The notes under the pieces: generated by a model
Databases searched by the model: none
What the model was told of the DNA's origin: nothing
Seen by the model: only the letters and a program-made list of their open reading frames with translations
Part shown: positions 54,610 through 63,819 of the stretch, piece by piece
Position numbering within the stretch: position 1 is the first letter of the stretch
How the letters are laid out: each line of letters opens with the position of its first letter
Translations under genes and position numbers: made by a program
Assembly: GCA_945873925.1 (NCBI GenBank)
Contig: CAMCES010000001.1
Span: forward strand, 62,001-126,000
DNA length: 64,000 nucleotides
Reading direction: 5' to 3'
Source of the DNA: Bordetella parapertussis
GTDB lineage: Bacteria > Pseudomonadota > Gammaproteobacteria > Burkholderiales > Burkholderiaceae_C

Positions 54610-55647
54610 ATGAGTGACCACAAGATATTGGCAGATTTGATTGTGCGTGGCGATCAACTCAGCCGCCGACGTGCGATGTCCAAAGCGATCACATTGATCG
54701 AATCTACCCGCGCAGACCATCGACAACAGGCCGATGAATTATTGACGGATGTGCTTCCCCATTCTGGACGTTCCATGCGCATTGGGCTCAGTGGTGTGCC
54801 AGGTGTTGGTAAAAGCACCTTGATTGAGAGCTTGGGCTTGAGACTGATTCAAGCCGGTCACAAGGTGGCTGTATTGGCCATCGACCCTTCCTCCAGCCTT
54901 TCAGGTGGCTCCATTTTGGGCGACAAAACCCGTATGGAGAGGCTGTCAGTGAGCATGGATGCCTACATCAGGCCAAGCCCCAGCAGTGGTTCCTTGGGTG
55001 GTGTTGCTGAAAAAACCCGGGAATGTATGTTGATTTGTGAGGCGGCCGGTTATGACATCGTCATCGTCGAGACAGTTGGCGTTGGGCAAAGCGAATACGC
55101 CGTCGCAGGCATGACAGACATTTTCATACTGATGCAACTGCCCAACGCTGGCGATGACTTGCAGGCCATCAAAAAAGGCGTGATGGAGTTGGCTGATTTG
55201 GTCCTTGTCAACAAGCTTGATTTGGACAGTAAAGCGGCCGAGCGTGCCAAAAACCAGGTTGAAACGGCATTGCACTTGGCAAGTCATTTTGATGGGATGT
55301 CCCCTGATGAGCCTGCCAAGACTTGGTCTCCTGAGGTGCTCATGCTGAGCGCTTTGAACGGCATTGGGCTTGATCTTGTTTGGAGCAAAGTGCTTGAGTT
55401 TCAGCGCTTACAAGCCGCCAACGGTATGGCCGAAGTCAGGCGTCAAAGCCAAGCCATTCAATGGATGAATGACTTGATAATGGCTGGCTTAAAACAGTCT
55501 TTTTTTGCAGACCCGAAGGTTGCTGGACAAATACCACAATTACGCCGACAGGTGCTCGAAGGTCGCTTGGCTTCCTCCACCGCAGCAAGGCAACTTCTGG
55601 CTGCCTGGCCATCGAGTGATCCTGCCAGCACAATTCAAAAACATTGA
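54610..55647 (+). CDS. meaB: MeaB/ArgK-type G-protein chaperone of methylmalonyl-CoA mutase
   Basis: GTPase that protects and reloads the mutase with adenosylcobalamin. Walker A GVPGVGKST near residues 61-69, base-recognition NKLD (VNKLDLDSKA), and the MeaB-specific AIDPSSSLSGGSILGDKTRM. It has 345 residues. Position 15 bases after the mutase gene and before pccB supports this role over the older ArgK (arginine transport kinase) name. Confidence 0.95.
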   Translation: MSDHKILADLIVRGDQLSRRRAMSKAITLIESTRADHRQQADELLTDVLPHSGRSMRIGLSGVPGVGKSTLIESLGLRLIQAGHKVAVLAIDPSSSLSGGSILGDKTRMERLSVSMDAYIRPSPSSGSLGGVAEKTRECMLICEAAGYDIVIVETVGVGQSEYAVAGMTDIFILMQLPNAGDDLQAIKKGVMELADLVLVNKLDLDSKAAERAKNQVETALHLASHFDGMSPDEPAKTWSPEVLMLSALNGIGLDLVWSKVLEFQRLQAANGMAEVRRQSQAIQWMNDLIMAGLKQSFFADPKVAGQIPQLRRQVLEGRLASSTAARQLLAAWPSSDPASTIQKH

Positions 55648-55662
55648 CTCAGAGGCCTGAAG

Positions 55663-57195
55663 ATGCAAGAAATCATTCATCAACTGGAAGAAAAACGAGC
55701 AGCAGCACGGATGGGCGGTGGTGAAAAGCGGATTGCAGCTCAACACGCCAAGGGCAAATTGACTGCCCGCGAACGCTTAGAGATCTTGTTGGATGAAGGC
55801 ACCTTCGAAGAATGGGATATGTTCGTGGAGCACCGGTGCACGGACTTTGGGATGCAAGACTCCAAAATTCCCGGTGATGGTGTCGTGACAGGCTACGGCA
55901 TGATCAATGGGCGTTTGGTGTTTGTATTCAGCCAAGACTTCACGGTTTACGGTGGCGCATTATCTGAATCCCATGCTGAAAAAATCTGCAAGATCATGGA
56001 CCAAGCCATGAAGGTCGGTGCGCCGGTTATCGGATTGAATGATTCAGGTGGCGCACGTATTCAAGAGGGCGTGGCCTCACTCGGTGGCTATGCAGAGGTG
56101 TTTCAGCGCAATGTGCTGGCCAGTGGCGTCATTCCACAAATCAGCATGATCATGGGTCCTTCGGCGGGTGGTGCTGTGTATTCACCTGCATTGACCGATT
56201 TTATTTTCATGGTCAAAGACAGCTCTTACATGTTCGTGACAGGTCCAGATGTCGTCAAAACCGTCACCCATGAGGAGGTCAGCGCCGAAGAACTGGGTGG
56301 AGCCATCACCCACACGACCAAAAGCGGTGTGGCTGATTTGGCTTTCAACAATGATGTCGAGGCCTTGCTGATGTTGCGTCGCCTCTATAACTACTTGCCC
56401 CTGAACAACCGAGAAAAACCGCCGGTTCGCCCAAGCGGTGATCCAACCGACAGGATGGATGCCAGTTTGGACACATTGGTACCCGACAACCCCAACATGC
56501 CCTATGACATGAAGGAGTTGATCATCAAAGCAGTAGATGACGGAGATTTTTTTGAACTGCAGCCAGAATACGCTAAGAATATTTTGATTGGATTCGCGCG
56601 CATGGCCGGTCAAACCGTGGGGATTGTGGCCAATCAACCCTTGGTCTTGGCAGGATGCTTGGACATCAAGAGCAGCATCAAAGCAGCCCGGTTTGTGCGT
56701 TTCTGCGACGCATTCAACATCCCTGTCATCACTTTTGTGGACGTCCCTGGGTTCATGCCTGGAACTTCACAAGAGTTTGGCGGCATCATCAAGCATGGTG
56801 CCAAACTGCTCTATGCATATGCAGAGTGCACTGTGCCCAAAATCACTGTCATTACACGCAAGGCCTATGGTGGTGCCTATGATGTGATGGCATCCAAACA
56901 TCTGCGTGGCGATGTCAATTTTGCATGGCCCCATGCGGAAATTGCGGTCATGGGAGCCAAGGGTGCTGTTGAAATCATCTTTCGCGAGGACAAGGGCGAC
57001 CCAGTTAAATTGGTGGCCAAAGAAGCCGAGTATAAGGAGCGCTTTGCCAATCCTTTCGTGGCCGGTGCGCGTGGTTTCATTGACGACGTGATCCTTCCCA
57101 GTGAAACAAGAAAGCGCATCTGTCGCTCCTTGGTGATGCTTAAAGATAAAAAAGTTGAAAACCCGTGGCGCAAACACGGCAACCTACCGCTGTGA
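55663..57195 (+). CDS. pccB: Propionyl-CoA carboxylase beta subunit
   Basis: Carboxyltransferase subunit that moves CO2 from biotin to propionyl-CoA, giving (S)-methylmalonyl-CoA. The crotonase-like N and C halves show AKGKLTARERLEILLDEGTF, GGARIQEGV, GPSAGGAVYSPAL and the C-terminal KAYGGAYDVM. It has 510 residues, as usual. It is in the operon between meaB and pccA; the 17-base gap to pccA contains its ribosome site. Confidence 0.96.
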   Translation: MQEIIHQLEEKRAAARMGGGEKRIAAQHAKGKLTARERLEILLDEGTFEEWDMFVEHRCTDFGMQDSKIPGDGVVTGYGMINGRLVFVFSQDFTVYGGALSESHAEKICKIMDQAMKVGAPVIGLNDSGGARIQEGVASLGGYAEVFQRNVLASGVIPQISMIMGPSAGGAVYSPALTDFIFMVKDSSYMFVTGPDVVKTVTHEEVSAEELGGAITHTTKSGVADLAFNNDVEALLMLRRLYNYLPLNNREKPPVRPSGDPTDRMDASLDTLVPDNPNMPYDMKELIIKAVDDGDFFELQPEYAKNILIGFARMAGQTVGIVANQPLVLAGCLDIKSSIKAARFVRFCDAFNIPVITFVDVPGFMPGTSQEFGGIIKHGAKLLYAYAECTVPKITVITRKAYGGAYDVMASKHLRGDVNFAWPHAEIAVMGAKGAVEIIFREDKGDPVKLVAKEAEYKERFANPFVAGARGFIDDVILPSETRKRICRSLVMLKDKKVENPWRKHGNLPL

Positions 57196-57212
57196 TCGCT
57201 CTGGAGAAAAGC

Positions 57213-59258
57213 ATGTTTTCAAAAATATTGGTTGCCAACCGTGGCGAAATCGCCTGTCGAGTCATCGCAACTGCCCGCCGAATGGGTATTGCAACCGTTG
57301 CCGTTTACTCCGAAGCAGACAAAAACGCGCGCCATGTGGCATTGGCTGATGAGTCTGTGTTGATTGGGCCAGCTGCCAGCCGTGAAAGCTATTTGAAGGG
57401 CGATGTGATCATTGCGGCAGCCAAGAGGACAGGTGCACAAGCCATCCATCCAGGCTATGGTTTTTTAAGTGAGAACGAAGATTTCGCTCGTGTATGTGAA
57501 GAACAAGGTGTGGTCTTCATTGGTCCAAAGCACCAGGCAATTGCTGCCATGGGTGACAAAATTGCCTCTAAGAAATTGGCTGCACAAGCCAAGGTCAATA
57601 CCATCCCCGGTTTCAATGAGGCCATTGAATCAGCAGCTCAAGCTGTTGAGATAGCAAAAGGCATTGGCTATCCCGTGATGATCAAGGCCTCTGCTGGTGG
57701 CGGTGGCAAGGGCTTGAGGGTCGCCTTCAATGACAAGGAAGCACACGAGGGATTCACGTCTTGCCGCAATGAAGCCCGCAATAGTTTTGGTGATGACCGG
57801 GTCTTCATCGAAAAGTTTGTGGAAGAGCCCAGGCACATTGAAATTCAATTGTTGGGTGATGGTCATGGCAACGTGGTTTATCTCAATGAGCGTGAATGCT
57901 CTATTCAGCGGCGCCATCAAAAAGTCATTGAAGAAGCACCGTCTCCCTTTATCAGTGATGAAACCCGACAGGCCATGGGACTGCAAGCGGTGGCGTTGGC
58001 AAAAGCGGTCAATTACCAAAGTGCCGGCACGGTTGAATTCGTGGTGGGCAAGGACCAGCATTTTTATTTTCTGGAGATGAACACCCGGCTTCAAGTCGAA
58101 CACCCAGTAACTGAGGCCATCACTGGCTTGGATTTGGTTGAATGGATGATTCGTGTGGCTGCTGATGAAAAATTGCCTTTTGGCCAGCAAGATATCCAAC
58201 GCAACGGTTGGGCTATCGAATGCCGTATCAATGCCGAAGATCCGTTTCGAAATTTCTTGCCCTCTACCGGTCGTTTGGTGCGCTTTCAGCCCCCCGCACA
58301 AACCATGTTTCAAGCCAACACAAGCAATTTGTATGGTGTGCGAGTCGATACTGGTGTGCAAGAGGGTGGCGAAATATCCATGCATTACGACTCCATGATC
58401 GCCAAGCTGATTGTGCATGGACGTGACCGAACGGATGCGCTACAAAAGATGCGCGAAGCACTCAACGGATTTGTGATTCGCGGCATCAGTTCGAACATCC
58501 CATTCCAGTCTGCTTTGTTGGCACATCCTGAATTTGTATCAGGGGAGTTCAACACTGGATTCATTGCAAGCCATTTCAGCAAGGGTTTCCGTGCTGACAA
58601 TGTCGCGCATGCCGACCCTGATTTTTTGGTGGCCTTGGCCGCTTTTGTGCGGCGTAAATCCCGGGAGCGTGCAGCCAGCTTAAGTGGACAGTTGCCGGGC
58701 TATGACGTCAAAGTGGGAAAAATCTATACCGTCATCACACTGAGTTCAGAGGGACAACACCACTTTGACGAGGTGGAAGTGGACGATGTGGGCGGATTGG
58801 GCACAGCAGTGATCAAGCTCAATGGAAAAAACTACGCGATTCAAAGCCATTCGCGAATCAATGACATTGCCATTCAAGGAACGGTGAACGGTCAGTCTTT
58901 CGTCGCCCAGGTTGAGCGTGGTTCTGTGAAAAACCCCCTGGTTTTACAAATCCAGCACCATGGGCGTCGCATTGACGCTTTGGTGGTTTCCCCACGCATG
59001 GCAGAGTTGTATCGCCAAATGCCTTTCAAAGCCCCGCCTGACTTGAGTCGGTTCGTGCTTTCCCCCATGCCTGGATTGCTGGTGGATGTTGCCGTGGAGC
59101 CTGGACAGAAGGTTCAAGAGGGTGAACGAGTGGCTGTGATTGAAGCCATGAAAATGGAAAACGTCTTGTTTGCAACCCAGGACGGTGTCGTTAAATCAGT
59201 GATGGCAAAAAAAGGTGAATCTCTCACGGTAGACCAAGTGATTGTGGAGTTTGTATGA
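57213..59258 (+). CDS. pccA: Propionyl-CoA carboxylase alpha subunit (biotin carboxylase + BCCP)
   Basis: Biotin carboxylase domain (about 1-450; FSKILVANRGEIACRVI, glycine-rich KASAGGGGKGLRV, EMNTRLQVEHPVTE), a BT interaction domain and a C-terminal biotinyl domain with EAMKMEN carrying the biotin Lys. It has 681 residues from ATG 57213 (GGAGA upstream); the longer frame overlaps pccB. The biotinyl domain distinguishes it from AccC. It overlaps the next gene by 4 bases. Confidence 0.96.
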   Translation: MFSKILVANRGEIACRVIATARRMGIATVAVYSEADKNARHVALADESVLIGPAASRESYLKGDVIIAAAKRTGAQAIHPGYGFLSENEDFARVCEEQGVVFIGPKHQAIAAMGDKIASKKLAAQAKVNTIPGFNEAIESAAQAVEIAKGIGYPVMIKASAGGGGKGLRVAFNDKEAHEGFTSCRNEARNSFGDDRVFIEKFVEEPRHIEIQLLGDGHGNVVYLNERECSIQRRHQKVIEEAPSPFISDETRQAMGLQAVALAKAVNYQSAGTVEFVVGKDQHFYFLEMNTRLQVEHPVTEAITGLDLVEWMIRVAADEKLPFGQQDIQRNGWAIECRINAEDPFRNFLPSTGRLVRFQPPAQTMFQANTSNLYGVRVDTGVQEGGEISMHYDSMIAKLIVHGRDRTDALQKMREALNGFVIRGISSNIPFQSALLAHPEFVSGEFNTGFIASHFSKGFRADNVAHADPDFLVALAAFVRRKSRERAASLSGQLPGYDVKVGKIYTVITLSSEGQHHFDEVEVDDVGGLGTAVIKLNGKNYAIQSHSRINDIAIQGTVNGQSFVAQVERGSVKNPLVLQIQHHGRRIDALVVSPRMAELYRQMPFKAPPDLSRFVLSPMPGLLVDVAVEPGQKVQEGERVAVIEAMKMENVLFATQDGVVKSVMAKKGESLTVDQVIVEFV

Positions 59259-59749
59259 AACGCCCTTTCAAGGTGCTGGGTGTCCAACAAGTGGCTATTG
59301 GTGGGGAAGACAAACAGCGGCTTCGCCACCTCTGGGTTGAGCTGCTTGGTCTGGAAGTCACCGGCAGTTTCCAAAGTGAGCGTGAAAATGTAGATGAAGA
59401 CATTTGTTCAATCGGTTCGGGCCCATTCAAAGTAGAAGTCGATCTGATGCAGCCCATGGACATTGCCAAAAAACCTGCAGTACACACCACACCCTTGAAC
59501 CATGTTGGTTTGTGGGTTGACGACTTGCCACAGGCTGTGTTTTGGTTAAGCAAGCAAGGCGTTCGGTTTGCGCCAGGCGGTATACGCAAGGGCGCGGCTG
59601 GCTTTGACATCACTTTTGTGCACCCGAAGGGAAACGATGAATATCCTATGGGTGGAGAAGGGGTGTTGATTGAATTGGTTCAAGCACCCAATGAGGTGAT
59701 CAGTGCCTATGCCACTTTGTCAACATTTGGACTGGGGTCGTCAGGCTGA
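59255..59749 (+). CDS. VOC family protein, methylmalonyl-CoA epimerase-like
   Basis: A 164-residue vicinal-oxygen-chelate protein coupled to pccA by an ATGA overlap. Its end (FVHPKG...GVLIELVQAP) and NHVGLWVDD resemble methylmalonyl-CoA epimerase, the enzyme otherwise missing between PCC and the mutase. The expected metal ligands His-Gln-His-Glu of the P. shermanii enzyme fall on Gln12, Glu61, His83 and Glu140 by my hand alignment, so two are changed. It may be an epimerase with an altered metal site, or a VOC enzyme acting on another CoA or glutathione adduct. Lactoylglutathione lyase is unlikely, since gloA is at 5837. Confidence 0.7.
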   Translation: MKRPFKVLGVQQVAIGGEDKQRLRHLWVELLGLEVTGSFQSERENVDEDICSIGSGPFKVEVDLMQPMDIAKKPAVHTTPLNHVGLWVDDLPQAVFWLSKQGVRFAPGGIRKGAAGFDITFVHPKGNDEYPMGGEGVLIELVQAPNEVISAYATLSTFGLGSSG

Positions 59750-60343
59750 CGGTGGGTGATTGCCAGCAGCCTTGGCTTTTGCACGCGCCAATGCTTGTTC
59801 CACACGGTTTGATTTTTTCAGCGCATCATTTCCTTGAGATTCATTTGGATTTGACCGAAGCCTTGCTTGTCTAGCGGCATAACGAGTGGCTGCTTGAGAT
59901 GCTTGTTGGCTTGTCCATGCTGCCCATGCCGTTTGATTGCCTGTGACATTTTCAAGTTCAATGCAATCGACGGGACAAACCGGCAAGCACAACTCACAAC
60001 CTGTACAAACCTGTTCAATCACAGTGTGCATGCGCTTATGGGTGCCAACGATGGCGTCGACAGGACAGGCTTGAATGCACAAGGTACAACCGATGCACCA
60101 GTCTTCGTCGATGTAAGCCAAGTGCCTGGGCCCTTCTTGGCCATGTGCTTGGTTGAGTGGTTGAGGCGCTTGGCCCATCAAGAGCGCAAGCTTTGAAACC
60201 CCCTCCTGACCCCCTGGCGGACATTGGTTGATGGCTGCGTTTTCCAGGGCAATCGCCTGCGCGTAGGCAGCGCAATCTTGAAAACCGCAACGTTGACATT
60301 GCGTCTGTGGCAACACCGCAAGAATGCTTGAAACAGAAATCAC
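59741..60343 (-). CDS. RnfB-type iron-sulfur protein (stand-alone RsxB homologue)
   Basis: Electron carrier of 200 residues. N-terminal 4Fe-4S domain with cysteines in TQCQRCGFQDCAAYA...QCPPGG, then two ferredoxin clusters CIGCTLCIQACP and CTGCELCLPVCP, and a Lys/Ala-rich tail. The membrane anchor of true RnfB is absent, and no other rnf genes are nearby, so it is a soluble relative common in Burkholderiales. It overlaps phaZ by 4 bases and is cotranscribed with it. Its partner is unknown. Confidence 0.82.
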   Translation of the reverse strand: MISVSSILAVLPQTQCQRCGFQDCAAYAQAIALENAAINQCPPGGQEGVSKLALLMGQAPQPLNQAHGQEGPRHLAYIDEDWCIGCTLCIQACPVDAIVGTHKRMHTVIEQVCTGCELCLPVCPVDCIELENVTGNQTAWAAWTSQQASQAATRYAARQARLRSNPNESQGNDALKKSNRVEQALARAKAKAAGNHPPSA

Positions 60344-61695
60344 TTGGCAGTGGTGGGACGACCGCGCAGCGGCGCTTTGACTTTGCTTGCCAGCTTGGTC
60401 TGGGCGGTTCTGGCTGGTCGCTTGGGTGCAACATGGTGGTGACTCAAGATGAACTCTCGCACCTGCGGATACACCGCATCACGCCAACGTCGACCACTGA
60501 AGATGCCGTAGTGCCCAGCTCCCATGGCTTCGAAATGCATTTTTTGGTTGGAAGGAATTCCACTGCACAATTTCAAGGCAGCTTTGGTTTGTCCAGATCC
60601 AGAAATATCATCTAATTCGCCCTCGACAGTCAATAAACCACAGTGGGTGATGTCCTGTGGTCGAACCCTCTCCATGTTGCCGGCGGCTGACTTGACATCC
60701 CAGGTTCCTCGCACCAGTTTGAAATCTTGAAAAACAATGGCGATGGTTTCGAGGTAGTAATCCGCATCCATGTCCAGCACAGCGTTGTACTCGTCATAAA
60801 ACTGACGGTGTGATTCCGCGCTTGAGTTGTCACCTTTGATTAAGTCTTTGAAATAGTCGTAATGACTTTTCAAGTGACGGTCTGGGTTCATTGCCACAAA
60901 GCCGGAATGTTGCAAAAAACCGGGGTACACACGTCGACCCGCACCCGGGAAAGAGCTGGGTACTTTGTAGATGACGTTGTTTTCAAACCAGTTGTGGCTT
61001 TTGTTCATTGCCAAATTGTTGACGGCGGTCGGCGATTTGGTCGCATCAATCGGTCCACCCATCATGGTCATGCTCAGTGGCAATGTTTCACCGCGACTGG
61101 CCATCAAAGAGACAGCGGCCAAAACCGGCACAGTCGGCTGACATACGCTCACCACATGGCAATGTCCATCGGTGCTTTGAATATGACGGATGAACGCTTG
61201 AACATAATCAATGTAGTCATCCAAATGGAATTCGCCTTCGCTCAATGGCACCATTCGTGCATTTTTCCAATCTGTGATGAAGACTTTGTGGTCTTTCATC
61301 ATGGTGCTGACTGTGTCACGCAGCAGGGTGGCGTAATGTCCAGACAGTGGCGCCACGATCAAAACCGCGGGCAGCTTTTTCATGGTCTCGAGCGTGGCAG
61401 CGTTGTCGCTGAAGCATTTGAACAGACGCAATTCACAAAATGCTTTGTCCATCTCAATGCATTCTTGGACAGCCACATCCGAACCGTTGATCTTGACACT
61501 GTTGATCCCAAAAACAGGTTTGACATAGTCCTTGCCGAGCCTGTAGATCAAGTCGTAATAAGCAGACACCCGGTGAATCATCGGGATTTGCGCAGCTGGA
61601 GTGGAGGGGTTTGCCAGCATTTTCGAGGTGGCCAATGCAAATTCTGCAAAGGGTTCCATCATGGCCCGTTGGGCTTCATAAAATTGGTAGAGCAT
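60340..61695 (-). CDS. phaZ: Intracellular polyhydroxybutyrate depolymerase
   Basis: Thiolase-like alpha/beta hydrolase that mobilises stored PHB. The 451-residue protein has the intracellular-type nucleophile Cys in VVSVCQPTVPVLA (about residue 180), a catalytic His in MGAGHYGIFSGRRW and a basic C-terminal tail rich in Lys, Arg and Pro. The N-terminal MLYQFYEAQRAMMEP is characteristic. A TTGCAGTGCAA palindrome 20 bases upstream of the start is a candidate PhaR operator. It is followed by the RnfB-like gene. Confidence 0.94.
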   Translation of the reverse strand: MLYQFYEAQRAMMEPFAEFALATSKMLANPSTPAAQIPMIHRVSAYYDLIYRLGKDYVKPVFGINSVKINGSDVAVQECIEMDKAFCELRLFKCFSDNAATLETMKKLPAVLIVAPLSGHYATLLRDTVSTMMKDHKVFITDWKNARMVPLSEGEFHLDDYIDYVQAFIRHIQSTDGHCHVVSVCQPTVPVLAAVSLMASRGETLPLSMTMMGGPIDATKSPTAVNNLAMNKSHNWFENNVIYKVPSSFPGAGRRVYPGFLQHSGFVAMNPDRHLKSHYDYFKDLIKGDNSSAESHRQFYDEYNAVLDMDADYYLETIAIVFQDFKLVRGTWDVKSAAGNMERVRPQDITHCGLLTVEGELDDISGSGQTKAALKLCSGIPSNQKMHFEAMGAGHYGIFSGRRWRDAVYPQVREFILSHHHVAPKRPARTAQTKLASKVKAPLRGRPTTAK

Positions 61696-61714
61696 TTAAC
61701 ACCTCGAACAGTTG

Positions 61715-61725
61715 TTGCAGTGCAA
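61715..61725 (-). promoter_or_regulatory. Candidate PhaR operator upstream of phaZ
   Basis: TTGCAGTGCAA is a perfect 5-1-5 palindrome. On the minus strand it overlaps the end of a TATATT that could be the -10 element, so a bound protein would block transcription. PhaR sites described for PHA genes are TGCA-rich palindromes of this kind, and phaR is at 17522. Confidence 0.55.
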
Positions 61726-61782
61726 TATAACAGCTTCATGCTCATTGGCTGGTTAAAAATTCATGGCATTGGTCAGTCTGGC

Positions 61783-62484
61783 TCAAGCACTGAGTTGCGT
61801 CGCCAGGTCCAGGAGGTTTTGGCCAAGCCAATCTACCTGCGTGCTTGGCACGGATTCGCCCAAACCAGGGCCATGCTCATTTGGCCGCGCAATGAAAGCT
61901 GTTTTCAAGCCGGCCAGGGCGGCGGCTTCCAGGTCAGAGGAATGCGCAGCCACCATCATGGTTTCTTCAGGCTGGAAACCCAAAGCGGCTGCAGAGCGCA
62001 GGTAAACCTTGGACTGCGGTTTGTAGTCACCCGCCAACTCAGCACCCGCAATGGCATCCCAATGCCAGTCGTTGTGCCTGGCCAACTGGACCATCAAGGC
62101 AATGTGGCCGTTGGAGCAGGGCGCAAGAATGAAATGCTGACGGAGCAGTTTCATGGCGGGCGCCACATCTGGCCATGCAGACAGACGGTGCCACGCGCGG
62201 TTGAGGTGTTCTCGGGTTTCTTGATCGACTTTGCTCCAGCCCAAACCCGTTAAAACCAAGCCCAAATTGTCCAGGTGCAATTGGTCTAAATTACAAAAGG
62301 CACGCTGTCCGCTTCGGATTTTTTCCATCGCAGGTTGGTACTCATGCCGCCATGCGTCTGCAAACGCATGCCAATCGGTTTTCAAACCCAACGGAGACAA
62401 GATGGATTGGGCCTCAATGGCGATCGAACTGCGCCAATCTACCAAGGTGCCAAAGACATCGAATACAAGGGCTTTGATGGCCAT
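61783..62484 (-). CDS. Haloacid dehalogenase, type II (L-2-haloacid dehalogenase family)
   Basis: HAD-fold hydrolase, 233 residues from ATG 62484. Nucleophile Asp in LVFDVFGTLVDWRSS, Arg of the cap region, CSNGHIALM, and the KPQSKVYLRSAAALG and VAAHSSDLEAAALAGLKTAF segments are those of type II dehalogenases. The true substrate may be a halogenated or phosphorylated small acid. The longer frame upstream runs antisense-free into the aminotransferase gene but without homology. It overlaps the aminotransferase stop (ATGA). Confidence 0.85.
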   Translation of the reverse strand: MAIKALVFDVFGTLVDWRSSIAIEAQSILSPLGLKTDWHAFADAWRHEYQPAMEKIRSGQRAFCNLDQLHLDNLGLVLTGLGWSKVDQETREHLNRAWHRLSAWPDVAPAMKLLRQHFILAPCSNGHIALMVQLARHNDWHWDAIAGAELAGDYKPQSKVYLRSAAALGFQPEETMMVAAHSSDLEAAALAGLKTAFIARPNEHGPGLGESVPSTQVDWLGQNLLDLATQLSA

Positions 62485-63692
62485 CAAGGCATGCTTTTCA
62501 AAACGCTGGCAATGGCTTGGCAAACATGGCCAATGTTTTGGCTGTTCAACGCGGCAACGCACATACGGCCAGTGTCGGTGCCGTAGACCCCAAACTCTGA
62601 ACGCAAACGAACCATCTGGTCTTTGCTCAAGCCGGAATAGCTGAACATGCCGATTTGATCGGTGATGAAGCTCATGTCTTGTTGAACACCTGCGGCTTTC
62701 AAGCCATCCACCAAACTTTGCCGCATGGTTTTGATGCGTACCCGCATGGTGCCCAATTCGTCTTCCCACAGTTTGCGCCATTGCGGGTTTTGCAAAACAG
62801 CCGCGACCACCGCGCCACCGTGGGTAGGAGGGGTGGAGTAATTGGTGCGGATCACTATTTTCAATTGCGACAAGACTTTGGCTGCTTCATCCGCGGAGTG
62901 GCAGTGAACCGACAAGGCGCCGACGCGTTCGCCGTACAGGCTGAAACTTTTGGAGAAAGATGTCGAGACCAAAAAGTCCAAACCAGCAGCCACAAATTTG
63001 TTGATCACAGCCCCATCTTCACTGATGCCATGTCCAAACCCTTGGTAGGCCATATCGAGGAAGGCAGTGAGTTGGCGCGATTGAATGACGGAAACCACCT
63101 GATCCCATTGGGCTGAGGTGATGTCATAGCCAGTGGGGTTGTGGCAACAGGCATGCAGCACAACCACGGTGCCGGGCGCAGCAGCGTTTAGGGAGGCCAG
63201 CATGCCCGAGAAGTCAACGCCGCGAGCCTGCGCATCGTAGTAAGCATAGGTTTCCACCATGAAGCCCGCTGCGGTAAACAGTGCGCGGTGGTTCTCCCAG
63301 CTCGGATCGCTGATCAACACCTTGGCTTTGGGATTGAGTTTGTGCAGAAAATCCGCGCCAATTTTCAAGCCGCCGGTACCGCCAATGGCTTGCACAGTGG
63401 CCACGCGACCAGCGCTGACTGCCTCGGATGAGTCCCCAAAAACCAAAGCCTTCACAGCACTGTCATAAGCTGCAATACCGTCGATAGGCAAGTAGCCTCG
63501 CGCTGTTGGCTTGCTCATCATGGCATTTTCAGCTTGTTGCACGCATGACAACAAGGGTAATTTGCCGTTGTCGTCAAAGTAGACGCCGACACCCAAATTG
63601 ACTTTGATGGCAGATTTGTCGGCTGCAAACTGTTCGTTCAAGCCCAAAATCGGGTCGCGGGGTGCCATTTCAACGGCGGAAAACAGAGACAT
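62484..63692 (-). CDS. tyrB: Aromatic amino acid aminotransferase
   Basis: Class I PLP aminotransferase of 402 residues, of the TyrB/AspC group. Substrate loop VNLGVGVYFDDNGKLP, GGTGGLKIGADFL, ACCHNPTGYDIT, and the PLP Lys in STSFSKSFSLYGERVGA. The YFDDNGK region fits TyrB rather than AspC, but specificity toward Tyr, Phe or Asp is not certain. It is divergent from uvrB with a 127-base gap that holds both promoters; I see no clear LexA box there. Confidence 0.88.
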   Translation of the reverse strand: MSLFSAVEMAPRDPILGLNEQFAADKSAIKVNLGVGVYFDDNGKLPLLSCVQQAENAMMSKPTARGYLPIDGIAAYDSAVKALVFGDSSEAVSAGRVATVQAIGGTGGLKIGADFLHKLNPKAKVLISDPSWENHRALFTAAGFMVETYAYYDAQARGVDFSGMLASLNAAAPGTVVVLHACCHNPTGYDITSAQWDQVVSVIQSRQLTAFLDMAYQGFGHGISEDGAVINKFVAAGLDFLVSTSFSKSFSLYGERVGALSVHCHSADEAAKVLSQLKIVIRTNYSTPPTHGGAVVAAVLQNPQWRKLWEDELGTMRVRIKTMRQSLVDGLKAAGVQQDMSFITDQIGMFSYSGLSKDQMVRLRSEFGVYGTDTGRMCVAALNSQNIGHVCQAIASVLKSMP

Positions 63693-63819
63693 CGTGGGTC
63701 CTTAAGGATGTTTGGGGACAGAGTTGGGGCCAGCCGATGCAGACTGAGGTAGGCTTGTCGGTTGGTGTAGATTTTAACGGCTTGGAATCGCGTGATGACC
63801 AGCCTGATTTGTGAGAACC

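Noticed and set aside
60862..62253. A 463-codon open frame on the plus strand, antisense to phaZ and the dehalogenase
   Set aside because: It spans two well-supported genes on the other strand, is rich in His/Gln/Trp as expected of an antisense frame, and has no recognisable domain.
62485..62781. N-terminal extension of the dehalogenase frame into the aminotransferase gene
   Set aside because: HAD homology starts at ATG 62484; upstream residues are the aminotransferase read in another frame.
63693..63819. Possible LexA box between tyrB and uvrB
   Set aside because: No CTGT-N8-ACAG match could be found by eye in the 127-base gap.
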